Assembly: GCA_002450255.1 (NCBI GenBank)
Contig: DJYW01000103.1
Span: 1 to 15,151, forward strand
Reading direction: 5' to 3'
DNA length: 15,151 nucleotides
Origin: Gammaproteobacteria bacterium UBA6968
Lineage (GTDB): Bacteria; Pseudomonadota; Gammaproteobacteria; Pseudomonadales; Azotimanducaceae
The notes beneath the pieces were generated by a model. The model was given only the letters and a program-made list of their open reading frames with translations, did no database searches and was not told where the DNA came from. The stretch's first letter is position 1; every line of letters begins with the position of its first letter. The position numbers and the translations under genes are program-made. Positions 8,236-15,004 of the stretch are shown here, piece after piece.

Positions 8236-9204
8236 TTAGGGCACGGCCACCTGATCGAGTAGTTGCGCAATAACCTGATCGCTGGAAATGCCTTGTGCGT
8301 CGGCGTCAAATGATAGGATCAGGCGATGCCGGAGAACGTCGAAGATTACTGCTTGAACGTCATCCGGGCTGACAAAGTCACGGCCTTCCAACCAGGCCTG
8401 GGCACGCGCGCAGCGGTCTAATGCGATGGTGCCACGCGGGCTGGCGCCGTACTCGATCCAACTGGCGAGTTCGTGTTGTGGCTGACGGGTGGCCATGATG
8501 AGTTCGACGATGTAGCGCTCGACCGGTTCCGCCATATGCAGGCCGAGGATTTCCTGTTGTGCAGCGAAAATATGCGCCTGACTGATGGTTACGTCTGCGT
8601 GCGTAGTTTGATTGGCGGATTCATTGCGCACCAAATTAAGGATCTCTCGCTCTGCGTCGCGATTCGGATAACCGACCATGACATGCATAAGAAATCGATC
8701 CAGTTGGGCTTCTGGCAGCGCATAGGTGCCTTCTTGCTCGATCGGGTTCTGTGTCGCCATCACTAAAAACAGCTGCGGAAGCGCAAAGGTTTCGCGACCG
8801 AAGCTGACTTGCCGTTCGGCCATGGCTTCCAGTAGGGCAGACTGCACTTTTGCAGGGGCGCGATTAATCTCGTCCGCGAGAATTAGGTTGTGAAAAATAG
8901 GCCCTGGCTGAAAAGTGAAGCTGGCATTTTCCGGACGGTAGATTTCTGTGCCGGTAACATCGCTGGGTAGTAAATCCGGCGTGAACTGAATCCGCTGAAA
9001 GTCGCCTTCAACGATATCCGAAAGTTCTTTAATCGCACGGGTTTTGGCAAGTCCTGGCGCACCTTCTACGAGTAAATGGCCGTCGCAAAGCAGGGCCATT
9101 ATGAGCCTTTGCACAAGGTCTTCCTGTCCAATAATGCGGCCGGCAAGCCAGGCCTGCGCGTGACGCATGATGGCGTGCGGCGAAGTTACCTCTGCTGTAT
9201 TCAT
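8236..9204 (-). CDS. MoxR-family AAA+ ATPase
   Basis: First gene of the Bat operon; a 322-residue chaperone-like ATPase. I chose the ATG at 9204 because AAGGG sits 5 bases in front of it; an in-frame GTG at 9300 would add 32 residues unlike the family and would include the likely promoter. Motifs: Walker A GAPGLAKT (48-55), Walker B LILADE (107-112) running into NRAPAKVQSALLEAM, sensor 1 in MATQNPIEQEGTYALPEAQLDRF (Asn153), the LDRF arginine (170), and a sensor 2 region at GASPRG (Arg257). These match active MoxR proteins, and the length is typical. MoxR ATPases are thought to form hexamers that remodel VWA-domain partners, here the downstream BatA and BatB proteins. Which client is acted upon is not known. 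Confidence 0.95.
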   Translation of the reverse strand: MNTAEVTSPHAIMRHAQAWLAGRIIGQEDLVQRLIMALLCDGHLLVEGAPGLAKTRAIKELSDIVEGDFQRIQFTPDLLPSDVTGTEIYRPENASFTFQPGPIFHNLILADEINRAPAKVQSALLEAMAERQVSFGRETFALPQLFLVMATQNPIEQEGTYALPEAQLDRFLMHVMVGYPNRDAEREILNLVRNESANQTTHADVTISQAHIFAAQQEILGLHMAEPVERYIVELIMATRQPQHELASWIEYGASPRGTIALDRCARAQAWLEGRDFVSPDDVQAVIFDVLRHRLILSFDADAQGISSDQVIAQLLDQVAVP

Positions 9205-9265
9205 GATATCCCTTAATTCTGACCGATCAGTGTTTTTGACCAACCGGCATTTCTGATCACTCGGC

Positions 9266-9293
9266 ATTGTAGCCGTCCCAAGTCTAAGGTCTA
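9266..9293 (-). promoter_or_regulatory. Candidate sigma70 promoter for the moxR-bat operon
   Basis: On the minus strand a -35 like TAGACC (9288-9293) lies 16 bases from a -10 like TACAAT (9266-9271, 5 of 6 to consensus). The predicted start is near 9259, giving an untranslated leader of about 55 bases before the moxR ATG at 9204. The box match is good at -10 and fair at -35. No clear promoter was found for pyrD in the same divergent gap. Confidence 0.4.
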
Positions 9294-9369
9294 CCGGCAC
9301 GATGTGTTTTCTTAGTGTTACGCAGCCTTAGGTCAGCGGTTCTTCGATATTTTCAGTACACTTTACGTT

Positions 9370-10407
9370 ATGACCAAGCCACTCTTATCCCGCAGTCAAA
9401 CTATCATTCAACAAGCGCTTTTGCGCTGTCCGCCCGAGTTTGCCCATAACCTAGGGATAGCGGGGCTGCGTCAGTTCGGCCGGCTGCCGGGCACCATAGC
9501 GCCGCGCCCCGGGCAGGCAAAAACGATTTTCGGAAAACGGTTTGATAATCCGCTCGGCTTGGCGGCCGGATTAGACAAAGATGCCCAAGCCGTTTTGGGC
9601 CTGGCCAAATTGGGATTTGGATTTGTGGAAGTTGGCACCGTAACGCCGCGGCCGCAGCCAGGTAATCCGCAGCCCAGGTTGTTTCGGTTACCGCAGCACG
9701 AAGCACTGATTAATCGTATGGGGTTTAATAATTTAGGAATGCATGCAATGGCGGCGCAGTTAGCAGCGGTCCGCCGCAGCGGCCGCCTGAGTACCACCAT
9801 TGTCGGCGTGAACCTCGGCAAAAATAAAGATACGCCACTCGATGCAGCAGTCACGGATTACCTTGCCGGCATGCAGACTCTGTATCCCTATGCGGACTAC
9901 TTCACGCTAAATTTGTCTTCTCCTAACACACCGGGGCTGCGCGATCTGCAGCAGGCGGAGGCATTGGATCAGCTGCTGGGTCCGGTGAAAGAAACTCAGG
10001 CAAGACTCGCTAACAGGCATTCGCCGGTACCCATCTGCCTGAAAGTCGCGCCGGATCTAAGTGCTCAGGAAATCCACATGATCGCCGAGCGTCTGCTTGC
10101 GCACGAGATAGAAGGCTTGATTGCGACGAACACGACGTTGAGTCGCGAGTCCGTTGCCGGACATCCGCATGCCGATGAGGCGGGTGGATTAAGCGGGCAG
10201 CCGCTGACCGAGACCAGTTGCGCAGTGGTGCGCCAGTTTCGTGCAGTGCTTGGTGAGACCTACCCGATTATTGGTGTCGGCGGAATAGGTAGCCCTAAAC
10301 AAGCGCAGGCTATGCTCGGAGCAGGGGCAAATTTGCTACAAATCTACACAAGCTTCATATATCAAGGCGCTAATTTGGTGCATAAAATTGTAGCTGATAC
10401 GGTTTAG
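9370..10407 (+). CDS. pyrD: Dihydroorotate dehydrogenase (quinone), class 2
   Basis: Oxidises dihydroorotate to orotate in the fourth step of pyrimidine synthesis, passing electrons through FMN to the membrane quinone pool. At 345 residues it has the class 2 length and the N-terminal extension that in this class forms a membrane-associating helical tunnel (RSQTIIQQALLRCPPEFAHN). Motifs along the barrel include NPLGLAAGLDKDAQ, VTPRPQPGNPQPRLFRL, INRMGFNNLG, GVNLGKNKDT, the catalytic-Ser segment NLSSPNTPGLRDLQ (catalytic base probably Ser184, matching Ser175 of E. coli), ATNTTLSRE, GGLSGQPL and the FMN-phosphate loop IIGVGGIGS. Near the end, IYTSFIYQGAN carries Ser and Ala where Gly and Pro are usual in this motif. 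It is divergent from moxR; the ribosome binding site is weak. Confidence 0.97.
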   Translation: MTKPLLSRSQTIIQQALLRCPPEFAHNLGIAGLRQFGRLPGTIAPRPGQAKTIFGKRFDNPLGLAAGLDKDAQAVLGLAKLGFGFVEVGTVTPRPQPGNPQPRLFRLPQHEALINRMGFNNLGMHAMAAQLAAVRRSGRLSTTIVGVNLGKNKDTPLDAAVTDYLAGMQTLYPYADYFTLNLSSPNTPGLRDLQQAEALDQLLGPVKETQARLANRHSPVPICLKVAPDLSAQEIHMIAERLLAHEIEGLIATNTTLSRESVAGHPHADEAGGLSGQPLTETSCAVVRQFRAVLGETYPIIGVGGIGSPKQAQAMLGAGANLLQIYTSFIYQGANLVHKIVADTV

Positions 10408-10414
10408 TCCGATT

Positions 10415-10444
10415 TTGTCCTCTTTTCGTTCACGCCTGTAAAAT
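10415..10444 (+). promoter_or_regulatory. Candidate promoter for amtB
   Basis: TTGTCC (10415-10420) and TAAAAT (10439-10444) are separated by 18 bases; the second differs from TATAAT at one position. The predicted start near 10451 falls inside the adjoining near-palindrome. It would give an amtB leader of about 310 bases. I looked for a sigma54 -24/-12 pair, as might be expected for a nitrogen-regulated gene, and did not see one. Confidence 0.35.
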
Positions 10445-10467
10445 AACGCACAAATTTGTGGCGTTAT
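10443..10467. promoter_or_regulatory. Near-perfect palindrome between pyrD and amtB (operator or terminator)
   Basis: A 12-base perfect palindrome CACAAATTTGTG (10449-10460) is flanked by ATAACG on the left and CGTTAT on the right; a single extra G at 10461 breaks full symmetry. Such an AT-centred dyad at the predicted amtB transcription start would suit a dimeric regulator. It could instead be the end of the pyrD transcript, but no T run follows on either strand, which makes a strong intrinsic terminator unlikely. Confidence 0.45.
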
Positions 10468-10613
10468 AAAGTTCGTTTCAATTAGTATCGCTTGCAATCC
10501 TTGGGGGGGATGCCAAGCCAGCAGGTCGTAAAACCAGCCAAAACCACGATTTTAGCTCTGGTGTTGCTTCAGTTTGCTCAGCCGCGTCGCGAGCGAATCA
10601 CTATCCTCTCTTC

Positions 10614-10723
10614 GGCAAACGCTATGCTGCGGCTCGGTGCACAAAGTATCGGGCGCTCGGTATCGGTGATAGGCGTTTGTTATCGGCATCTGCCACAGGT
10701 AATGGGTATCCGTCAGCAAACGT
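10614..10723 (+). promoter_or_regulatory. Possible structured leader of amtB with alternative hairpins
   Basis: The segment GCGTTTG (10673-10679) can pair with CAAACGC (10616-10622), extended by CTAT/ATAG pairing across one bulge, to make a 10-bp stem. The same segment can pair with AGCAAACGT (10715-10723) as a 9-bp stem with two G-U pairs. The two stems cannot form together. The second ends about 24 bases before the amtB ribosome binding site. No known riboswitch class is recognised and the pairing may be chance. The rest of the 10408-10762 gap shows only a run of seven G at 10503-10509 and three TATCGG copies (10647, 10661, 10681). Confidence 0.3.
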
Positions 10724-10762
10724 ATTTGATGAATTAGCGCAATTTCGAGGAAGGTGCTGAAA

Positions 10763-12040
10763 ATGAAAATGTTTATTGGCCTAGCGATTTTTCTTTGCAG
10801 CTTGCCTGCCTATGCTGAGGGTATCAGTGGTGCAGATACCGCGTGGATTATGACTACAACAGCTCTGGTGCTGTTTATGACGATTCCAGGCCTCTCATTT
10901 TTCTATGGTGGTTTGGTCCGCAGCAAAAACGTGCTCAGCATATTGATGCAGTGCTTTGCCATCACCAGCCTCATGTCCATCCTCTGGTTTTTCATCGGAT
11001 ATTCCCTGGCTTTCGGTGACGGCGGTGCGGCCAACAGCTTCATTGGTGGCTTGGGTAATTTCATGTTTATGAATATTGCCGAAGACACGGTCTCTGGGAC
11101 CATTCCTGAAAGCATCTTTGCGCTGTTTCAAATGACCTTTGCTGTGATCACCCCGGCGCTGATCATTGGCGGTTTCGCCGAGCGCATGCGCTTCTCTGCG
11201 GTTCTGCTATTCAGCTCACTTTGGCTGGTGCTGGTGTATGCGCCCATCTGTCACTGGGTTTGGGGTGGCGGCTGGCTCAGCGAGCTAGGCGTGATGGATT
11301 TTGCCGGCGGGATCGTTGTCCACATCACTGCCGGTGTGGCCGCTCTAGTTGCCGCATTGGTGTTAGGCAATCGCCGCGGCTTTCCCGATACGGCCATGCC
11401 TCCACACAGTTTGAGTTTAACCGTGATGGGTGCGGGCATGCTTTGGGTTGGCTGGTTCGGTTTTAATGGTGGCAGTGCGCTGGCTGCGAATGGTGATGCG
11501 GCAATGGCTATGCTGGTTACCCATATCTCCGCAGCGGCTGGTGCCTTCACCTGGATGGTTGCAGAATGGAAACGCTATGGTAAGCCCTCGGTATTGGGCG
11601 CGGTAACAGGCATGGTGGCAGGTCTTGGCACCATCACGCCGGCATCAGGTTATGTCGGTCCTGCCGGCGGGCTGGTGATTGGTATTGCTGCTGGATTCGT
11701 CTGTTTTGTAGCGACCAGCTATATTAAGCGGACCTTAAAAATTGATGATTCACTCGATGTGTTTCCGGTGCATGGCGTTGGCGGTATTCTCGGCACGTTA
11801 CTAACCGGCATTTTCGCCAGCAACTCGTTGGGTGTGTTCTCGGGCCAACACGACATCAGTATCGCGAGCCAGTTTGGTATTCAGGCAATCGGTGTTGCAG
11901 TAGCGATCGTCTACACCGGTGCAATCACCTTCGGCATTCTTAAGCTAACTGACGCCATGGTCGGCAACCGGATTGACGAAGACGAAGAACAGGAAGGTTT
12001 GGATCTCGTCTCCCATAATGAGCGTGGCTACGACATGTAA
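10763..12040 (+). CDS. amtB: Ammonium transporter AmtB
   Basis: A 425-residue inner-membrane channel of the Amt/Mep/Rh family that carries ammonium into the cell. The ATG at 10763 is chosen because GAGGAAGG lies 8 bases upstream; a GTG at 10754 overlaps that site. Residues 1-18 form a signal peptide (cleavage after AYA), as in E. coli AmtB, followed by eleven predicted membrane helices. The signature segment DFAGGIVVHITAG contains the conserved Asp179 and first pore His187; the second pore His337 is in FPVHGVGG. The tail ends DEDEEQEGLDLVSHNERGYDM-like residues from about 405, the conserved region touched by the PII protein GlnK. Unusually no glnK lies next to it in this window. Its long leader and possible operator suggest regulated expression. 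Confidence 0.96.
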   Translation: MKMFIGLAIFLCSLPAYAEGISGADTAWIMTTTALVLFMTIPGLSFFYGGLVRSKNVLSILMQCFAITSLMSILWFFIGYSLAFGDGGAANSFIGGLGNFMFMNIAEDTVSGTIPESIFALFQMTFAVITPALIIGGFAERMRFSAVLLFSSLWLVLVYAPICHWVWGGGWLSELGVMDFAGGIVVHITAGVAALVAALVLGNRRGFPDTAMPPHSLSLTVMGAGMLWVGWFGFNGGSALAANGDAAMAMLVTHISAAAGAFTWMVAEWKRYGKPSVLGAVTGMVAGLGTITPASGYVGPAGGLVIGIAAGFVCFVATSYIKRTLKIDDSLDVFPVHGVGGILGTLLTGIFASNSLGVFSGQHDISIASQFGIQAIGVAVAIVYTGAITFGILKLTDAMVGNRIDEDEEQEGLDLVSHNERGYDM

Positions 12041-12120
12041 GTTTCGGCCTCTGGCAATTCGCGGGCTGTGCCCCGACGATAACCAGGTTTTGGTTTACCG
12101 GCGGCCAGCAGACCAGCGGC

Positions 12121-13095
12121 TTAGCCCATGTGATGACGCCGGTACGCCTGCCAAACCAGCCTATTAACCAGATCATCAAACTCAATGCCTATGGCTTTTG
12201 CCCCGTCGGGGTAAAGGCTGGTGGGCGTCATCCCTGGCAGGCTATTGGTCTCTAACAAATAAATATTGTTATCCGCTGTGACGATAAAATCAGACCTCGA
12301 CAGGTCTCTGAGTCCAAGTGCGACGTGCGCCTGAGTGGCAATGCGAGCTAGCTCCTCGGCGACGGTGGACGGGACCTCAGCAGGGATGATGTGTTCGCTA
12401 AGACCCGGCGTGTAACGATGTTCAAAGTCGTACCAGGCGCTTTGCGGAGTGGCAATTTCAATCACCGGAAACGCCTGTCTGATAGTGTTCAACTCCAGCA
12501 CTCCGACGGTCATTTCTCGCCCGGTAATAAAGGGTTCGACCAGACAATCTCCAAAGGCCAGACTCGCTGTCAGAGCAGCGCTTAGATTCGTTTCACCCTG
12601 ATCGCCATCGGGCAACAGGTGAACGCCTATCGCGGACCCTTGGCCCAGCGGTTTTACCGCTAATCGAGTGCCTAGCTGAGCCTGAATGGCATCGACGGAT
12701 GTGGCTATGGGGATGTCGGTAGAGACCCAGTAGTCATCGCTAACCGGCAGTCCGTGGCGACGAAAAATGCCTTTTGCAACGGCCTTGTCCATGGCCAGCG
12801 CACTGCCGCGAACGCCGCTGCCAACATAGGCCAGGCCAAAGCTTTCGAGCATGCCCTGTACCGTGCCGTCCTCACCGGGCGGGCCGTGCAATGCCGGAAA
12901 GACCACGTCGCACGGTTGCCTGATCAGGTGAGCCGGACAATTGGCGTCGAGTTCGACGAGATGGGTGGTGTGGCCAAGTTCACGCAAAGCAGCCTCGATC
13001 TGCTTTGCAGAGTTTCTTGAGACGCTGGCTTCCGCCGAGTTGCCGCCACATAGAATTGTGACGTTGAGGTTCGCTTTGCTATTTATCTCGGTCAT
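12121..13095 (-). CDS. ddl: D-alanine--D-alanine ligase
   Basis: ATP-grasp enzyme that joins two D-Ala for the peptidoglycan stem peptide, in the cytoplasm. The 324-residue protein shows the family order: an N-terminal CGGNSAEASVS loop (usual form SAEREVS), HGPPGEDGTVQGMLE, YVGSGVRGSALAMDK, the ATP-loop KPLGQGSAIGV, VEPFITGREMTVG, WYDFEHRYTPG (retaining the Tyr that marks D-Ala over D-lactate use), RSDFIV and the metal/ATP end LETNSLPGMTPTS. The catalytic Glu and first loop Ser are kept, but the second Ser of the usual GSS is Ala. It is not in a mur/fts cluster here, so it may be a stand-alone ligase or a second copy. It lies 37 bases after the acetyltransferase gene; GAGAG precedes its ATG, which is also overlapped by a six-codon frame. 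Confidence 0.95.
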   Translation of the reverse strand: MTEINSKANLNVTILCGGNSAEASVSRNSAKQIEAALRELGHTTHLVELDANCPAHLIRQPCDVVFPALHGPPGEDGTVQGMLESFGLAYVGSGVRGSALAMDKAVAKGIFRRHGLPVSDDYWVSTDIPIATSVDAIQAQLGTRLAVKPLGQGSAIGVHLLPDGDQGETNLSAALTASLAFGDCLVEPFITGREMTVGVLELNTIRQAFPVIEIATPQSAWYDFEHRYTPGLSEHIIPAEVPSTVAEELARIATQAHVALGLRDLSRSDFIVTADNNIYLLETNSLPGMTPTSLYPDGAKAIGIEFDDLVNRLVWQAYRRHHMG

Positions 13096-13132
13096 GCTCT
13101 CTCGGTCATTTTTGCCTAATCTCTTTTATATG

Positions 13133-13660
13133 TTACGGACGCAAGCTTGAACGCTGGTCGGTGATGCACCAGCGCTCGTGATCGCGCCACGCGCCGTTAA
13201 TAAAAAGAAAGTCTTTCGATATGCCTTCGTAATGGAAGCCGCAGCGTTTCACTAAAGCGATCGAACGCGCGTTGTCTGGCTGAATATTCGCTTCTAGTCG
13301 ATGTAGGCCCAAACTTGTAAACGCTATCCTAATCAACTTCGTTAGGCCTTCAAGCATATAGCCGCTGCCGTGGAAGGGCGCGCCGACATAATAACCCAAC
13401 GATGCGCTGAGCATAGAGCCGCGCACGATGTGGTTGATGTTTACGACACCTACTATTTGTTCGTCCTCGGCTCGGCAAATGGCGTAGCCCTCATGGTCGT
13501 TGCGTCGGATTCGCTGCAGATAGTATTGAAACAGCGCTGGGGTCACCGGCGCTTGAATCCACGGCTCGTGCAGGCGTTGGCTGGCGCGCATTAGCGCCAC
13601 AAATTCAGCTGCATCGCTGCGCCCGACTTTGCGCAGAAACACCCGTTCGTCGTTGCTCAT
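13133..13660 (-). CDS. RimJ/RimL-type GNAT N-acetyltransferase
   Basis: A 175-residue acetyltransferase likely to transfer acetyl from acetyl-CoA to a protein N-terminus. The ATG at 13660 overlaps the upstream gene's stop by 4 bases (ATGA) and has CGGGA 7 bases ahead; a longer in-frame reading would run through that upstream gene. The fold is recognised from the acetyl-CoA loop region YYVGAPFHGSGYMLEGL (about 91-107) and the strongly RimJ-like end LHRLEANIQPDNARSIALVK followed by RCGFHYEG and a final GAWRDHERW. In E. coli RimJ acetylates ribosomal protein S5; whether this one has the same target cannot be read from sequence, so no gene symbol is given. It is probably co-transcribed with the small membrane protein upstream and perhaps ddl downstream. 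Confidence 0.9.
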   Translation of the reverse strand: MSNDERVFLRKVGRSDAAEFVALMRASQRLHEPWIQAPVTPALFQYYLQRIRRNDHEGYAICRAEDEQIVGVVNINHIVRGSMLSASLGYYVGAPFHGSGYMLEGLTKLIRIAFTSLGLHRLEANIQPDNARSIALVKRCGFHYEGISKDFLFINGAWRDHERWCITDQRSSLRP

Positions 13661-13935
13661 GCCTGATCCCGTTCGGAATTGGATACAGGTAACGGCGCTG
13701 ATGCCGCGTTTTGTGCGGTTTCGTTTGCGATCAATTCCCATAACGTAGCGGGCACGAAGGCGATTCCCAGTATGATGAAGTACAGCGGGTGAATTTCTTG
13801 GGCCGACCAGGGCCAAAAGCCTGCCGACAAGTCGAACAAGGTGAAACCGCGTAGCTGCCAGCCCAGAAGGCCATAGGTAATGCTCGCGATTCCCGCGGTC
13901 AACAAAAGATAGAATGAGACTCGGCGTACAAACAT
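13657..13935 (-). CDS. Small two-helix membrane protein, unknown function
   Basis: A 92-residue protein not recognised as a named family. It has a basic N-terminus (MFVRRVSF), a first hydrophobic helix at about 8-26, a loop with several aromatic residues (FDLSAGFWPWSAQEIHP), a second helix at about 50-68, and a polar tail. The loop is likely on the outer side, given the basic N-terminus on the cytoplasmic side. Support for its being real comes from the 4-base ATGA overlap with the acetyltransferase gene and from its coherent membrane topology. No clear ribosome binding site or promoter precedes it in the 91-base gap from the C39-like gene. Confidence 0.75.
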   Translation of the reverse strand: MFVRRVSFYLLLTAGIASITYGLLGWQLRGFTLFDLSAGFWPWSAQEIHPLYFIILGIAFVPATLWELIANETAQNAASAPLPVSNSERDQA

Positions 13936-14026
13936 CAGTGAAGCTAGGCGACTAAGAATGCTAAGACTTTACTGGGTCATCGCTCAGATTCCTAGATACA
14001 AGGGGATACTGGCCGCTTGGCGGACA

Positions 14027-15004
14027 CTAGGCGAGAGACCTTCGCCCCTGGCGCGGTGCTATGACATAGCCGGCGCCACGATGACAAAGCCATACCTTGT
14101 TAAATTCTTCAATACGGTAGCGCTGCTGTACGTTGTCGCAGGTCTTCCCGGCCGGGTCCATCACCAGCACCTCTTGATTTTCAATTCCGTAAAGCAATAC
14201 CAGGTGTCCGGGCGTTTGTTGCAGCGGGGCACCGCTGAGGCCGCCGGTTGGGTAACGAATACTGCAGACGATTGGTATCTCCTGGGAGAGCAATTCGACC
14301 ACTGTCGCCCAATCCGAAAATAGCTCGACGGCGCCGACAAAACCATGCTTCGAGGCCCACAACATAGCCATGGGCCATTTCCCATAGGCCTGGGTGTCAG
14401 CATCGAAACAGCCAGCAACGGTTGCGGCCCAGGTCCCGGTATGCCCCAACTGGCTGAGTGCCATATGCAAAGCGGTGGGTGAGCAGATACGGTTGCGGGT
14501 CTCGGTTGGTGCAATATATTGGCTGATAGCCAGCGGTGGCGTGAGCGCAACGCGAGTGCCTTCTGGCAAGCTTGGCGCGAGCACAAGTGGGCGGACATTA
14601 ACGACCACCAGGCAATCGATTGGCTCGCTGGTTGTGCTCACCTTGAGGGTTAATTGCGGCTGCACCATAGCTCTGCTGTGCCAACAATCAATCTCGTTAG
14701 TTAAGGGTGAGGTGTCGGCGAGAGTCTCGCGGGCAGCTGTCGTAAATGGTTCTCGGGCAGGCGTGGGTGCCAACGGGATTTCAGTCGATGCAACCCTCGC
14801 AGTCCATTGATAACGATACCCCGAGGTCAGCTGTACATAGCTTGGTGTAATGAGGTGGTCCGGCGGGATCTCGGGTAACGGTAAGGTAAGCTGCCAGTGC
14901 TGTCCGGTGGCGTCACTAGCGTTGTGCCACTGTAAGTTCCGATTCATCGCAAGCGGATAGCTGAAGGCAGATCGGGCATGGCTGAGACGAGTGACGTAGT
15001 GCAT
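14027..15004 (-). CDS. C39-like cysteine peptidase-fold protein
   Basis: A 325-residue protein whose C-terminal half (about 155-317) resembles the Peptidase_C39_2 fold. The expected residues are in order: oxyanion Gln162 (ISQYI), nucleophile Cys174 in ICSPTALHMAL, His267 in TPGHLVLLYG and Asp283 in VMDPAG. The N-terminal half (1-150) is unfamiliar; strand-like stretches such as HWQLTLPLPEI, QPQLTLKV and DCLVVVNV suggest a beta domain. There is no signal peptide, so it is probably cytoplasmic, and no ABC exporter domain or bacteriocin gene is adjacent, so it is not a bacteriocin-processing transporter. The natural substrate is unknown. The start at 15004 is supported only by a TATGAT box at 15011-15016 close enough to imply a nearly leaderless transcript; a second ATG at 14947 is possible. 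Confidence 0.78.
   Translation of the reverse strand: MHYVTRLSHARSAFSYPLAMNRNLQWHNASDATGQHWQLTLPLPEIPPDHLITPSYVQLTSGYRYQWTARVASTEIPLAPTPAREPFTTAARETLADTSPLTNEIDCWHSRAMVQPQLTLKVSTTSEPIDCLVVVNVRPLVLAPSLPEGTRVALTPPLAISQYIAPTETRNRICSPTALHMALSQLGHTGTWAATVAGCFDADTQAYGKWPMAMLWASKHGFVGAVELFSDWATVVELLSQEIPIVCSIRYPTGGLSGAPLQQTPGHLVLLYGIENQEVLVMDPAGKTCDNVQQRYRIEEFNKVWLCHRGAGYVIAPRQGRRSLA

Noticed and set aside
9205..9300. Upstream extension of MoxR to a GTG at 9300
   Set aside because: The extra residues do not resemble the family, a good ribosome binding site lies before the ATG at 9204, and the segment holds the likely promoter.
10492..10737. An 81-codon open frame in the pyrD-amtB gap
   Set aside because: It begins with TTG, has no convincing ribosome binding site apart from a run of G before an internal ATG, no recognisable domain, and lies across the candidate structured leader of amtB.
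10408..10762. Sigma54 promoter for amtB
   Set aside because: No GG and GC pair with the required 10-base spacing in a TGGCAC/TTGC context was found by eye.
12041..12120. Terminator between convergent amtB and ddl
   Set aside because: Only 4-bp stems such as GGGC-TGT-GCCC are visible and no T run follows.
13661..13816. Upstream extension of the acetyltransferase
   Set aside because: It would overlap the small membrane protein by more than 150 bases, and the GNAT fold starts normally from the ATG at 13660.
13958..14323. A plus-strand open frame of 121 codons
   Set aside because: Mostly antisense to the C39-like gene, whose catalytic residues lie in the other strand; no domain or start signal supports it.
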